Shown here one piece after another: positions 1-12,373 of a stretch of DNA of 64,000 bases (positions are counted from its first letter, which is position 1; every line of letters begins with the position of its first letter). The notes under the pieces are model-generated. The model saw only the letters and a program-made list of their open reading frames with translations. It did no database searches and had not been told where the DNA came from. Made by a program: the position numbers and the translations under genes. This DNA comes from Callorhinus ursinus. Lineage: Eukaryota > Chordata > Mammalia > Carnivora > Otariidae. The stretch spans positions 32,017,820 to 32,081,819 of the forward strand of contig NW_020312817.1 in assembly GCF_003265705.1 (NCBI RefSeq), in the 5' to 3' direction.

Positions 1-329
1 TTTAGCTAAACTCTGTAGACTCTATCTATTACTTCCTCTTCATCTAAAAAGCTCATCATTGTCTACTATACTTGAATCGCTTTGGCATGATTTCCTACCA
101 CAAGATGATGTTCACAGCCAACTAGTAATATCTTGCATTTTTACACTCTTTTAGGAGTCTGCTGACGATGTGCTGCTTTTTTTTCTAGGATCTTTCCAAA
201 TAGCACAAATTAATTGGTTCTTATGTAATTTCCGAAGTTCTCCCCTTAAAAATAAAGAAGAGAATTCTAAACTTGCCTATTGCTTATCCTCAGAAACTTC
301 CACTGTCCTCCTTAAGATCTTAAAAGACT

Positions 330-505
330 GGGGCACCTGGGTGGCTCAGGCGGTTAAGCGTCTGCCTTCAGCTCCAGTCTTGACCCCGGGGGTCCTGGGA
401 GCCTGCTTCTCCCTCCCCCTCTCCCTCTGTCTGCCGCTCCCCCTGCTGTGCTCTCTCTCTCACTGTGTGTGTCAAATAAATAAATAAAATCTTTAAAAAA
501 AAAAA
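330..505 (+). mobile_element. CAN SINE
   Basis: Head GGGCACCTGGGTGGCTCAGG, tail AAATAAATAAAATCTTT plus A run. Target duplication ATCTTAAA(A)GAC at 317-328 and 506-516. Confidence 0.9.
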
Positions 506-2364
506 TCTTAAAGACAAACCAAAAACCAAAACCAAAACAAACATGCCCAGCCATAGGAGGCTCTGCAATACTGTTCATAAAGACCCTACCTTTTCTAATA
601 AGTTCAGAAAGAAACTATTGGTGGTTTTTTATAGGTAGTAGATCATGGTGATTTTTTACTATTTTCCACATTTTTGTATACTTAGGACATCCGATTTTAT
701 AATCTAAAGAAATAGATTCAGATATGGAAATGATACATTAAATATGTAACTATCTTCTGATGTATTCCAATCAAGGAGACAAAGTAGGAATGCAGGTTCA
801 CTAAGGCTCTGTCCATTTACCAGGCAGGAGGACCCTTGCAGATCACAGACCCACCCACAGGGGTAGTCAACGTTAACTCCCTTCTGTCTACTGTCTTAGT
901 GAGTGCAACTGGAATCCACAGCCCCTAGCTTCAGGGTTGAGGATGGGAGAGGGCCATTAGCCCTTTGGGGCCCTTTGATGAGAGTGGGTGGCCACTCACC
1001 AGGCCTGGGGTCCAGGGGCCTCTGCATCTTCAGAACATCTCTTACCCTACCCAGCGAAGCATTATTATGTGTCTTAAACCCTCCCCAGGGAAATAACTCA
1101 AAACTTGATCATTTAAGGTGGTCAGCTCATCTTATGTATTTTTGCTTGTTGCTTGTTTATTTCTTTTTTAAATTTAATAAGGAATATGTTTGTTCTACCT
1201 GGGGCCAAATTTTGACTCATCACTTCTAAGATTGAGTGTTGATGGCCTGGGGGGAGGAGAGAACTGTGTTTTTCAAAGAATGGAAAAGGTATACGGGTTG
1301 CAGGTTGTTTGAGCTTTGTTGTTCTTGTTCCTTACTTACCTAACCCCGAACGGGGCAGTGGAGCAGCCTGGGGGGAATTTGAGATGAAAGGCAATAGTGG
1401 GGTTCCAGCCTGACTGGAGAGGTACGTCAGCAAAGACCCAGGTTCTTCCATCTTCCCATTCTGCCTCTTCAGTGTTTTGGCTCTTGTCTTTGGGCTCCTT
1501 GTCTCCTGGCCACAAGATGGTTGTGACCTGCAGCTCCAGGAATCATGTCTTCGTGTAGTCACACCCAGAGGCAAAAAAGAGCCTATTCCTTTTTTTCATA
1601 TCTCTAATGTTCCATTTTTAAGAATAAACAAAACTTTTCCCAGAGGCTCTCCAGCAGCCTTTGCCTCCCAGTTCATGGGCCAGAAGTGTGTCCCATGCCC
1701 TGCCTAACCGAGTACCAGCAAGGGAATTGGACCACTCGGTGGGATTAGGGAGGGCGTCCTTTACCCTGAGCATATGACCCTAGCACAGGACGAGTCAACA
1801 AGTCAGCGCTCTGCCAGGGGCAAACAAGGGTGCCAGGAAGGGAGTTGCAGTGGCTTGGGGGAGTACTCGAGTGTCGGTGCTACCCTGCAGAGAGGGTCAG
1901 GAGAGCTGAATGAAGGCGGTCCTAGTGGCAATGCACGGAGAGGTCTATAAAGCCCCGGGCAGGCCACAAAGGGCTTTATAAATGGTTAATGTTCCGAAAG
2001 AGTAGCAGCTGAGCAAAGCTAACCAAAACCAACAGTGAACCCAGAGATGGGCCTCAAGAGCTGTTGGTGGATCAGCCTTCCTTGCCAGGTTTTCATCAGC
2101 CTAGAAAGGAAATGAATCCAGCAGGAATATTCCACCAGAGTGGATCATTGAATTATTCCAGGTCAGAAGAATGGTAAAATGAAGCCTGCTTCCCTTTCAT
2201 AAAGGAACATAGGTGCCGCTTGGTGACCCGATGCATTAAGGGAGTGGCTCTCTCGTAAATCTTCTTTTCCTTCTCCCCCAACCCAGGCTTCTTCCTAACC
2301 TCTCAGACTCATCAGTTTATTTGGTGTGTGATTGAATCACTTTTTTCCTGCCCTAGTGCTACAA

Positions 2365-2470
2365 AACAAACAGAAAAAGGAAATTCCTGAGCAGCTTTAT
2401 TCATAATAGTAAAAATACTGGAAACAAGCAACAGTCTACCAAATATTCGTACAATGGAATACTACTCAAC
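2365..2470 (+). mobile_element. L1 3' fragment
   Basis: AAATACTGGAAACAAGCAAC and ACAATGGAATACTACTCAAC are L1 ORF2-end phrases. Confidence 0.7.
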
Positions 2471-2964
2471 CTTTGGCTGAGCATCAAGTGGATAGAGCCA
2501 AGGAAACAGTCCCCAGTTCTCTTCCCTCATCTCTGCTCCCCTCAGGTCCAGAGGCCTCTTCGGTGCTGGCAGGACCCCTGAGGCATGAGGGGATGGGAGT
2601 AGGGGGAGCCCGCCAGGAGAGACCCCCTCTAGTCTAGAGCTGCTGTAGGTGGTGGTGCAGACCCCTCCCATTTTGGACCTCCCTTCTCAGGTCAGAACAG
2701 GGACCAAACGAGTGACTAAGGTAGAGACTATGGGAGCAGAGGAGAGGCCTCAGCCCTGGCCTTGTCTTCAGTCCCCTCCTACCCCTGCCCATGTGTATGC
2801 ACCGGGAGGGCACAAGACCAGGGCAGTTCTTGAGGAACAGAGCCTCCTTGGAGTGTAATTAAAGCAATTTCTGGCCTGTTTAGACATAGATTCTCATGGT
2901 CTCTAAAATCCTGGCATTTCTCCTCAGGACGACTCCATTTGATTGTGTGGGCCTAAGTCTTTCT

Positions 2965-3169
2965 TTCTTTCTTTTTTTTTTTTTTTAAGATTTTATTTAT
3001 TTATTTGAGAGAGAATGAGAGATAGAGAGCACAAGAGGGAAGAGGGTCAGAGGGAGAAGCAGACTCCCCGCTGAGCAGGGAGCCCGACGTGGGACTCGAT
3101 CCCGGGACTCCAGGATCATGACCTGAGCCGAAGGCAGTCGCTCAACCAACTGAGCCACCCAGGTGCCCC
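2965..3169 (-). mobile_element. CAN SINE
   Basis: Reverse orientation, starts with T run and TTTATTTATTTGAGAGAG, ends CCACCCAGGTGCCCC. Target duplication GGCCTAAGTCTTTCT at 2950-2964 and 3170-3184, exact. Confidence 0.92.
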
Positions 3170-3276
3170 GGCCTAAGTCTTTCTGACTAGAGGATCTGTT
3201 TCGGTTAACCCACAGGGCTCTGCCTCCCTCTGCCTGCTTCTCAATTACCCAGCCTAGCTTTCAGTTTAGCTTAGCT

Positions 3277-3489
3277 CGGAGTTTCTCAACCCGAGCACAT
3301 TGACATGTTGGGTCAGACAATATCTTTGTTGCAGGGCTGTGCATTATAGGGCATTGGGCAGAATTCCTGGCCTCTTCCCATTAGATGTCAGTAGCATTAC
3401 CACCTCCAGTCATGACAATCAAAAATGTCTCCAGAACATTGTCAAATTTTGCCCTACGGCAAGATCATCCCCAGTTGAGAAGCACTAGT
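3277..3489 (+). mobile_element. MER5A-like hAT-Charlie DNA transposon
   Basis: Begins GTTTCTCAACCC, ends GTTGAGAAGCAC (inverted ends), with internal AAAATGTCTCCAGAACATTG typical of MER5A. Confidence 0.8.
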
Positions 3490-4349
3490 TGAGCTTAGTT
3501 TTGAGCATTCACCAAGGAGAAACCTTCTCCAGGGGAACCTGGTTCCCCTTCCATGACTTCTGCTGTGGAGCTTGAAAATACACTATTCAAATATAATCCT
3601 TTTTATCAGAAACCTGTATGTATCCTTGCCAATTTGCAAGCAGCACAACATAGCTTTACTAAACTGTCCTTCACAAACAGCCTGGAAAAGGTGGAAAAGG
3701 AGCATCATTGGCCTGTTTTACCCTGAAGGACAAGAGATTCTAGGCTAAGTGATTTCCCTGGGGCCACTCGATGAGAGCCAGAACTAGACCCCGGGCCTGC
3801 TGGCTACTGACCCGTCTTTGGCTCCCCCCGGGGAGGCAGGCCGCATCTTTAATGGAAGAGATAAGCGAGCTCCCAAATGCAGGAACTCTACTTCTGACCG
3901 CCTGGCTTCTGTCCTGTGGTAGAGAGTGGGTCCTCTGGGTGGGAGCTGGGCCAGAGAAGGGGGACAGGGTACCCCACCTCCAAGCCTGGAGGCAAGATGT
4001 TGGCCATCCAGCACTTGCGTGTTCCAGGTCAACAACTCTCGCTCTTCTGTTTGCCTAGCACGTGGGGAGAGTGGGAGAAACCCCTCTGTTAATAAGCCAA
4101 AGTCGAAAAGTCTTTCAAACCACTGATGTCTCTCTGACTTTTCACACTCGTAATTCCACTTAGACAAGAAGATGCATGCTGGGGTCACCCTCAAAAACTT
4201 CTTTCAAATGTATCAGTTGCGATGTTGAGGACCTATCTACCTACACTTAAATGAACATATTAATCGTCGCCATAGGTCAAATGGGATTTCTAAAGTGTTT
4301 GTCAATGCCTGAAAACATTTCTGCGGAGAAGTTAGAAAGCAAGAATACC

Positions 4350-4566
4350 TGGGGCGCCTCGGTCGCTCAAGTGGTTAAGTGTACAACTCTTGATTTCCGC
4401 TCAGGTCATGATCTCAGGGTCGTGGGATCGAGCCCTGCGTGGGGCTCCTCGCTGAGCGCTGAGTGTGGAACCTGCTTGGGATTCTCTCTCTCTCTTCCTC
4501 TGTCCCTCCCTCCACCCCACCTCCCAGCTCACGTGCTCTCTCTCTATAAATAAATCTTAAAAAAAA
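4350..4566 (+). mobile_element. CAN SINE, older subtype
   Basis: Has ACTCTTGATTTCCGCTCAGG rather than CTGCCTTCGGC. Flanks AGCAAGAATAC / AGCAAAAATAC. Lies only 64 bases upstream of GALM exon 4. Confidence 0.9.
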
Positions 4567-4630
4567 AGCAAAAATACAAAATAAGACTAAGCATTAGATC
4601 TTCTTTTCTTTCTCTCTCTTTCTGTCCCAG

Positions 4631-4712
4631 GGTTCCCCAAACATATACGACCATGAAGTCATTATAGAGGCTGATGCCTTTTTGCCTGTGGATGAAACCC
4701 TGATTCCTACAG
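4631..4712 (+). CDS. GALM: GALM coding exon 4 (galactose mutarotase), internal
   Basis: An 82-base exon preceded by a CT-rich tract and CAG and followed by GTTGGTGA. It starts in phase 0 and leaves one base over. It reads GSPNIYDHEVIIEADAFLPV followed by DETLIPTG, which I recognise as residues 185-212 of mammalian aldose 1-epimerase. That cytosolic enzyme interconverts alpha- and beta-D-galactose and feeds the Leloir pathway. The spare G joins the next exon at 31405 (GA GAA GTC) without breaking frame. Exon number is by comparison with the human seven-exon gene. Exons 1-3, with the N-terminal half and catalytic histidines, lie left of the window. Confidence 0.95.
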
Positions 4713-5394
4713 GTTGGTGAACTTCAACGTTTTTACGGGAATGCAGAGCTGGGGTGTGACTGAGAGAGTACTGAAACCTCATTTACCTAAAGTTATTTTC
4801 TCTGTTGGCCCGCCAAATTGCCTATAATTACCGTGATTAGTCATTTATGTGGGTTAAGGTTGGGTGACCATATAATTAAACACCCAAGCCAGGACACTTT
4901 TGAGAGGGAAAGGGGATGCTATTAATAATTAAGCTGGGGCAACTGGGCAGTTCTAAACAAACTGGGTCAGACGGCGATCCTAGCTGAGCCGTAGACCGCA
5001 AGAGTTCTCTGCTAAAATGTAAATCAGGTACTTCTTAGCACCTCAGCGGAGCTAAATTTACCTCAGCACTACGTCCCCAGTGCAGGACACTGACAGAACA
5101 CAACGTGGTTTTAGATGGAGGAGGAAAGGTTGGACCCTGAGGAAGACAATGCATGTGTCACCTCTGAGACACAGTTGGGGGGCTGGGGTAGCATGGAGAG
5201 TTCAAAGTATCAAAAGGGAAGGTGAGGTGTTACCAAACTCAAGCCTTATGGGTGTGTGTGTGTGTCTGTGTGTGTGGTGCGCCTCCTAGGTTAACTGGAT
5301 TGAGATCATCTTGGTTGTTATTATTTGTGAGCAAAACTACCTTAGTACAAATAGGCAAATCCATAGCTCCATAGAGATAGAAAGTACATTAGGA

Positions 5395-5625
5395 GGTTGC
5401 CAGGGGTTGGGGACAAAGGGAATGGAGAGTGACAATTGGTACAAGATTTTTTTGGCAGGGGGTGATGAAAGATTCTGGAATTAGATAGTGGTGATGGTAA
5501 TATCCTGTAAATATACTAAACATCTGTAAATATACTAAACACTACTAACCTGTGCACTTTAAAAGGGTGAATTTTGTGGTATGGGATTATATCTCAATTA
5601 AAAACAAGAAAGAAAGGAAGAAACA
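5395..5625 (+). mobile_element. L1 3' end fragment
   Basis: GGTTGCCAGGGGTTGGGG to TATGGGATTATATCTCAATT AAAA, typical old L1 3' end, with a small internal duplication of AAATATACTAAAC. Confidence 0.7.
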
Positions 5626-5850
5626 AACCAAACAAACTTGGTTTCTGTGTTGTCTCCAGGATTAAGTGGTGTAGATTTGTACTAGATTGCAGGTGCACTG
5701 CCATCTGCCTCCAGGGGACAGACGGATGACAGCAAGGTGGCTCGCAGGGGTGCTGTTATTTGTGGCAGCTTATAGAAATTCACTTGAGGTAATTACCCCA
5801 AAGCAGTAGATAAATATTCTTATTTGGATTTCATTAAAATCAGAGCTGAG

Positions 5851-6040
5851 GGGGCGCCTGGCTGGCTCAGTCGTTAAGCGTCTGCCTTCGGCTCCGGTCA
5901 TGATCCCAGGGTCCTGGGATCGAGCCCCGCGTCGGGCTCCCTGCTCAGTGGAGAGCCTGCTTCTCCCTCTCCCACTCCCCCTGCTTGTGTCCCCTCTCTC
6001 GCTGTGTCTCTCTCTGTCAAATAAATAAAATCTTTAAAAA
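5851..6040 (+). mobile_element. CAN SINE
   Basis: Full-length, exact 15-base target duplication AAAATCAGAGCTGAG at 5836-5850 and 6041-6055, so relatively young. Confidence 0.93.
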
Positions 6041-6834
6041 AAAATCAGAGCTGAGGTAAGTGTAGAAGGCTTAGCCAGAGAAAACCAAAGTAAACAAAAG
6101 CAGAGGATGAAGGGAAAGAAGAGCAGAAATCCAGAACCACACAAACACTTTTGCATGAGCTCCCCTTCCCCTGGGAAGAAGGGCTGCTGCCTGCTGCCCC
6201 TTGCTTGGCTGGCCAAGATCTCCAGCCTGTGTGACAGCGACTTAGAGGTGCTAGGTCAGAGCCCCTTTGTCAGAGCCCTGTTGTCTTGTGTTCCGCTCTC
6301 TTAGGCATCCGTTCAGAGTTCCAGCCTTCCATCACCCCATCTGCTGGCAGCTACTCGTGGAAGGTCAGGAAGGCCTTTCCCCGTTCCCACCCCCTGGAAG
6401 GGTGCTACTACTTTGCTTGTCTCCTCTGCTAGTAAAGAGCTTAGAATGACAGAATATGAGCACTCTGAAGCCAAGGGCATCATCATAAGTAATCAAGTTT
6501 TACATCACCACTAATAAGATGTATTGTACCCTCCTCATATGATGTCCTGGAAAAGCACATCATCTGTGTCATATTCTGTCAGAAATGCCTAACCTCATTC
6601 CATTCAGGAGAAGGCATCACGTGAACGCAGTTGAGGGACAGTCTACAAAATAATTAAGTAGTACTCTTCAGGAGTGTCAAGGTCATGGTGGCCTTGAAGC
6701 AAGACTGAAGAATGGTCACAGAAGAGACTAAGAATATAAGGACAACTAAATGCAATGGGAGATCCTGGACTGGATCCTGAGCCAGAAAGAGGACCTTGGT
6801 GGGAACACTGGTGAAATTCTAGGGAAGCGTGTAG

Positions 6835-7115
6835 TTAATAGTATTGAACCAGTGTTAATTTCTTAGTTGTGATCATTGTACCATGGTTATCTATGATGTT
6901 AACATTGGGGAAAGGACAGGTATACAGAGATGTACTTTTTTTTTTTTAAGAATTTATTTTTAAGAAATCTCTACCCCCAACGTGGGGCTCAGACTCACAA
7001 TCCTGAGATCAAGAGTTGCACGCCGTACTGACTGAGCCAGCCAGGCACCCCCAGGGATGTACTATTTTTATAACCTCTCTGATGTCTAAAATTATTTCAA
7101 ATTTTTTAAAAAAAA
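6835..7115 (+). mobile_element. L1 3' end fragment split by a SINE
   Basis: GTGATCATTGTACCATGGTT and TAACATTGGGGAAAG before the SINE, TATAACCTCTCTGATGTCTA AAATTATTTC after it. Confidence 0.65.
6936..7051 (-). mobile_element. Short tRNA-Lys-like CAN SINE
   Basis: Body ACCCCCAACGTGGGGCTCAG and ACTGAGCCAGCCAGGCACCC. Flanks AGAGATGTACT / AGGGATGTACT. Inserted in an L1 3' end. Confidence 0.85.
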
Positions 7116-7765
7116 TTTTAAAAAGCCCAGGGCTCCAAGTAAGATATTATTTTTAATTTTCCTGGACACTTGCCTTTATTTATAGGTAAGGGCTTTTGTT
7201 TTATTTGGGCATCTTTAAAATAATGGGGTTGTGTTTATGGCCACTAGTTCAAAATTTGTATGAGGAAAATGGTAAGAAGGTGAGCCCGCATACTAAGCAG
7301 CAACTTCTGTGAACAGCAGGAATTAGAAACCCATCAACATAGGGACTACAGAGCTAATTAGAATAATAAGGAGAAATCAAGATAAATGGATTAAAAATTT
7401 GTGCATCGCAGTTTTCCTTGCTCCAGGGCTGGGATTAAAGGCTTTTACATTTGTCTTGGTAACATGTGTCATCTTCTGATATTTGCGTGACTCAGCGTGA
7501 GGATGAGTAAGCCGGCCCATCCTATCCTAGATGCTGCAGGATTGCATTAGAACTCCGGATTGTGAACTCCAAAGGGAAAATGGTGGCGGCTGCTGGTTTG
7601 CGACCAAAAAGTAAGAAAATGAATTCAGGAGCTTCTAGGTGGAGGTGATGAAATTAGTGCATATTTATTTGTGTATATTTATAAAATCTTATGTTGTCCT
7701 GTTGCATTTTGATCAGATGAAAATCACAAAAATGTGTAACTCATGCCGTGTAAAGAGTATTTGTC

Positions 7766-7962
7766 GGGGCGCCTGGGTGGCTCAGCTGGTTAAGCGACTG
7801 CCTTCGGCTCAGGTCATGATCCTGGAGTCCCGGGATCGAGTCCCGCATCGGGCTCCCTGCTCAGCGGGGAGTCTGCTTCTCCCTCTGACCCTCTTCCCTC
7901 TCGTGCTCGCTATCTCTCATTCTCTCCCTCTCAAATAAATAAATAAAATCTTAAAAAAAAAA
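7766..7962 (+). mobile_element. CAN SINE, GACTGCC/GATCCTGGAG subfamily
   Basis: Full-length with TCTGACCCTCTTCCCTCTCG tail segment. Flanks AGTATTTGTC / AGATTATTTGTC. Confidence 0.9.
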
Positions 7963-8477
7963 AGATTATTTGTCATGATGGTAAGAGAGAATTGTGGCAA
8001 AGCACCATAGAGCTCAGAAAACTCATGGTCAGCTCAGGTCTGCACTGTGAATGGTTTTAGGATCAAATTTTATACTTTGTACTAATTTTGAACACCTGTG
8101 AAGCTGAATAGGGCTGTAAGGGCTCTGGACCCTGGGAGGCAAGAGCCCTGGTTTTGGTCTGGGCTCTGCTGTTAACTCGCTAGGCAGCCTTCAGTGTTTG
8201 CGTAATGCTTTAACATTTAACTTCCCTACGCCCTCATTTCCTTTTCTGCAAATGGGAGGGATGTTGAACTCAATCCAATATTATGGACCTGTAAATTTTC
8301 TTTAAAAAATAATTTGAGAGATTTACATGGGGTTGCCCAACTTTTCATTTTGCCAAGTTAGAGAGCGATCATAAATATAGGGCTATTAAAACTAATGGGA
8401 ATGTATGTATATATATTTCAATTAAAAAAAATTTAAACTAACTGAGGTAATAATGAGGAACAGAAATAAATAGACTA

Positions 8478-8580
8478 GTGGTGCCTGGCTGGTTTAGTCA
8501 GTAGGGCATGTGACTCTCAATCTTGAGATCCTGAGTTCAAATCCCATGTTGGGCGTGGAGCCTATTGGGAAAAAAAAAAA
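8478..8580 (+). mobile_element. Short tRNA-Lys-like CAN SINE
   Basis: GTGCCTGGCTGGTTTAGTCA head, GAGTTCAAATCCCATGTTGG (box B-like) and A tail. Flanks AGAAATAAATAGACTA / AGAAATAGACTA. Confidence 0.85.
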
Positions 8581-10009
8581 GAGGAAGAAATAGACTACAT
8601 TTATTTTTTTCTAAAACCCAAGCTGCTATTTATAATCACCATCTTTTTATAAAAGAAAATATTTTAACAGCACAAAAGTGGGGAAATTTTAATCTCAGAA
8701 TAAAGAACACCCCTTTAAATTGAATTCATCTTGCTTTTTAAAGAAATGTGATAGGTTATCCAAATATATCTCTGTTTTCTGTAGACCAATAAAAATGTTA
8801 TCATGGACTCATGATTGTAAACCAGTAATTGGTCTGAAAGATCACTTGGAGTGCTTACATTCCATGATTCTATAAGGCTCTTATTATAACATCTTACTGC
8901 TATTTTTCTGCCACCCTTCAAATCCATTAGAACTCTGCCATGAAAGCAGATAAGTTGCAACAACTTCAGAGCACGTACAAAAATCCCTAAGTCTCTTTTA
9001 CCTTCCATACATTAGCCAGTCCAACAGAGGTTATGTCTGTTTGCCCAGTGACACTTCAACTGAAATTATAGGGTTGTTTCTTCCTCCCCTTTGTCAGAAA
9101 TGTGTGAGAAACAAATGAATTGTGTGTTTGCTTCGGCACTGCCTCCAGAAATGGGCGGTCACTTCCACTCTGCCCTGCCCTGATGGAAGAATTCACATGT
9201 CTGACCCTCTTTCAGCCAAGAACAGATCTCTGGGAGCCCAGATTTCATCGGATTCTTAACCCTGACCCAAAGCCCATGAGTGTGTGGCTTAACTCTGAGA
9301 CCAGTCCAAAGTCATTTGGTCATTTGGAAATGCCTCCCCTCTGCTGCTGGCTCACCAGGAATGGACAGTCTAGTGGAGGAGTCAGCCAGAATATTATCCA
9401 TTCACCTGGCAAATGTCAGGATAGATGGAACTCAGAGACTTGCTTCAGAGGAAAAGCGCGGCCTGGGGGCTCCCAGATGGAGGAGATGCGAGTTAAATAA
9501 AACCTGCAAGGGCAAGTGGAGATTTGCCAGGCAACGAGGAGAAAGGTGTTCTGGGTAGAGATGAACAAGGAAAGGGAGTGCAGGAACAGCAGGACTATGC
9601 CCAGGAAAGCGCTGCGCTTCTGAAGGATCCGGGGCGTGCTCTCAGTGGCAGAACACCAACGGGCGCAGAGGGGTTGGCTCGGACCATGTCAGATCTGCAC
9701 CAGGCCCTCGTGTGGCTGCAATCCTGGATGGCTCTGGATGGCCCTGGATGACCCTAGGCTGGCCTAGAGTTCAAGGCTGATCTACACAGGGCAGACTCAC
9801 AGGTGTACCTGAGTCCAGTCTTAAACTTCCGGACATTGAGCCAGAAGTGGACTGAACCACAAGGCCACTTCCTTGAGGCGTATAAGAAACCCGTTAGACC
9901 AGTCACACTCAGTTAAGAGTTCTGGGGATTGATATGCAGTATTAGAGATTGTGGTTGTACTGAATTGAGAAAAAGGAAGATACTGTTTATTTGTGAGGTG
10001 AGGTGAAGG

Positions 10010-10215
10010 TTTATGATAATAATAGCTAACATTTAAGAGAGGATTTATAAATGGTAATCCATACCAGAATCCTATAACGATTCTTATTTAACAGATAGAG
10101 AACCTGGAATCTGAGAAGTGTCAGTAACTTACTGGGGATTACCCAGTTAACAAGTGGTGGGAGGCTGGGATTCAAACCTAGGGAGACTGGTATTCAAACT
10201 CAGGCTCTTCACTAC
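10010..10215 (-). mobile_element. MIR
   Basis: TTAACAGATAGAGAACCTGG, AACTTACTGGGGATTACCCA and GGGATTCAAACC are the reverse MIR core. Confidence 0.65.
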
Positions 10216-12179
10216 ACCCGTACTCTGCAGACCCTACCGTGTGGTTAGATGTTGAGAAGGGTTCTGGGATGGGGTGGGTGGGAGAGGAAAGAAAAGTCAT
10301 TTCTTGATGATATAGATAGACAAGATCACCATGTGGTCATGACATGGGTACAAAGCCAGAAAAAAAAAAAAGCTGCCTTCAACAGTTGTCAGTTCTCATT
10401 TCTTTTCTACCTTTTATAGAAGTAGCCTTACAGCTTCTCTCTTTTCCTCCCTTTATTTTGACTTTTCTGCAAAGAAAGCAGAAAACAAGTTATATTGGAA
10501 AGAGGAGGAAAAAAGAAAGGCAAAGATGGAGCGTTAAGAGGCTTGCCTGAGAGTAAAGAGCATGAGTGGAAGTGCCTGGTCGTGTTAGACTGGCCAGGAA
10601 GGGAATGTGGAAAAGGAACAACTCTAGAACAGTCCAGTTTAAAGCTCAGAATTATTCTGCGTGCCCCTCAGTAACCTCGGAGGTCATTGCGCTGTTGCAA
10701 TGTCAGACCTTGTTTGGTGATGCATCCCTTGTCCTGCTTGTTTTCGGTTTTCTCATCTGAGCAGGCTATTGTTGCAGATCTACCGTCTTCCACTGGTCAT
10801 CTCTGTTGAAGGGGGTAGGAAGTTCACCAACAGAGTAGAAGAAAAGCTTCACCGTGTACCTGGGTAGCTTTCGGTCATCTGGTATTCACTTACGATGAGA
10901 TGCCTCATTTAACCAGCAGGGTGCTGGGCAGTGAGTTCATTCTAGACCCTTTGGCTCTCCCTGGCTTTCCCTGGGGCTGCTGCCTGGTCGCAGGGAGCCC
11001 GGCAGAGGTTGGCGGGCCACGTTGGTCTCCTTGTGTGTGAATGCCTTTTACTCTACCATCAAATATTTTGGGCACCATCCCCCATCCTCTGCTTTCCACC
11101 CCAAATCCTTGTGTCTTTGGGTTTTTTTAGATTTCTTATTTTAGGGTCATAAAAATCCTCATTGTTTTTACTTGGAACTCCCAGAGAGAAAAGTCTCTGT
11201 TATCATCATTGTACAAAAAAAGAAACTGAGAACTCCTTACCTGCACCCAGTATCCCAAGAAGAGACAGCCGCAAAACATGTCTGAAAGGGTAGCTCCGCG
11301 GGAGAATTTGTGGTGGATTTGGAGGAAGCTCGGGGCAACATTGTATAACCATGAGGACTTTTATCAGATCATTCTTTGAATTCTGTGCCAGTTTGTCCCA
11401 AATGCTTCATCTGACAAATGGCAATTTCTGTAGCTTCATTGAGCCAACCTTCTCTTGACTTTCTGCCAAGGCCCCCTAGGCTTGCTTCGAAGCTCGTGTC
11501 TTTCTGTGATACAAAGATGTTTAATAGTCCCAGGCCCCTGCCTTTTGTGACTATGAATTTTTACTTATGTTTGTGTTTCAACTCCTTCTTTTTGTTTGCC
11601 CTTCATAGAAACTATTTCTGAGGGAAATGCTGACGCAGATCTAAACTTTGCGGGCGTTTTTCACCTTGGTCATAGATTTTCGGTAAATAATTTTTCAGGT
11701 GAAGGGAAAACCCACTGTCACGAGAAAGCAGCACCTCTTATTGTACAGTAGCTGTGATACTGTGGCCGAGGTAGTGGGTAAAAAGGAACCTTCCCCCTCC
11801 CCGTGTGTGTTGGTGGGGAGGGGCAGAGCCTTGGCCTCCATTTTGCCTGTTGCAGGCTCACCGATTGGGCCTCATCACACAGAAAGGAAAGGGTTGCCTT
11901 GGCATACAGTTTGAGGGAGCCAAAGAAAGCACATATCATGAAATCCCCTTGTCTTAAACTCATAGCCCCCATTTAGACCCCTTGCCCAGGCAGCGCCCTC
12001 AGACCTCTGGCGGCCTCAGGCTCCTGTTTTGCTCCTGGCTTTCTTCCTGTTGGCAATCTGGGGAGCATAGAAAATGTCTTCAGCCCTCTCGGTCAGTAAG
12101 ACACGGAAGACAACAGCCTGCATTACTGGCTTCTTCATTCTCCCCCTTTCTGTGCGCTCCTATTAAAAAGCTATCCTTT

Positions 12180-12373
12180 GGGCGCCTGGGTGGCTCAGTT
12201 GGTTAAGCGACTGCCTTCGGCTCAGGTCATGATCCTGGAGTCGCGGGATCGAGTCTCGCATGGGGCTTCCTGCTCAGCGGGGAGTCTGCTTCTCCCTCTG
12301 ACCCTCTTCCCTCTCGTGCTTTCTATCTCTCATTCTCTCTCTCAAATAAATAAATAAAATCTTAAAAAAAAAA
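12180..12373 (+). mobile_element. CAN SINE, GACTGCC/GATCCTGGAG subfamily
   Basis: Exact 16-base target duplication TAAAAAGCTATCCTTT at 12164-12179 and 12374-12389. Nearly identical to the copies at 7766 and 26934. Confidence 0.94.

Larger units (their letters stand above)
1..4630 (+). other. GALM: GALM intron 3 (3' part)
   Basis: Intronic sequence before GALM exon 4. It holds SINEs at 330-505, 2965-3169 and 4350-4566, a MER5A-like DNA transposon (3277-3489), a short L1 fragment (2365-2470), and otherwise unremarkable single-copy sequence. Open frames here lack splice or homology support. Confidence 0.8.

Noticed and set aside
8478..8580. Possible tRNA gene (box A/B-like sequence)
   Set aside because: Part of a tRNA-derived SINE with A tail and target duplication; no cloverleaf or anticodon arm preserved.
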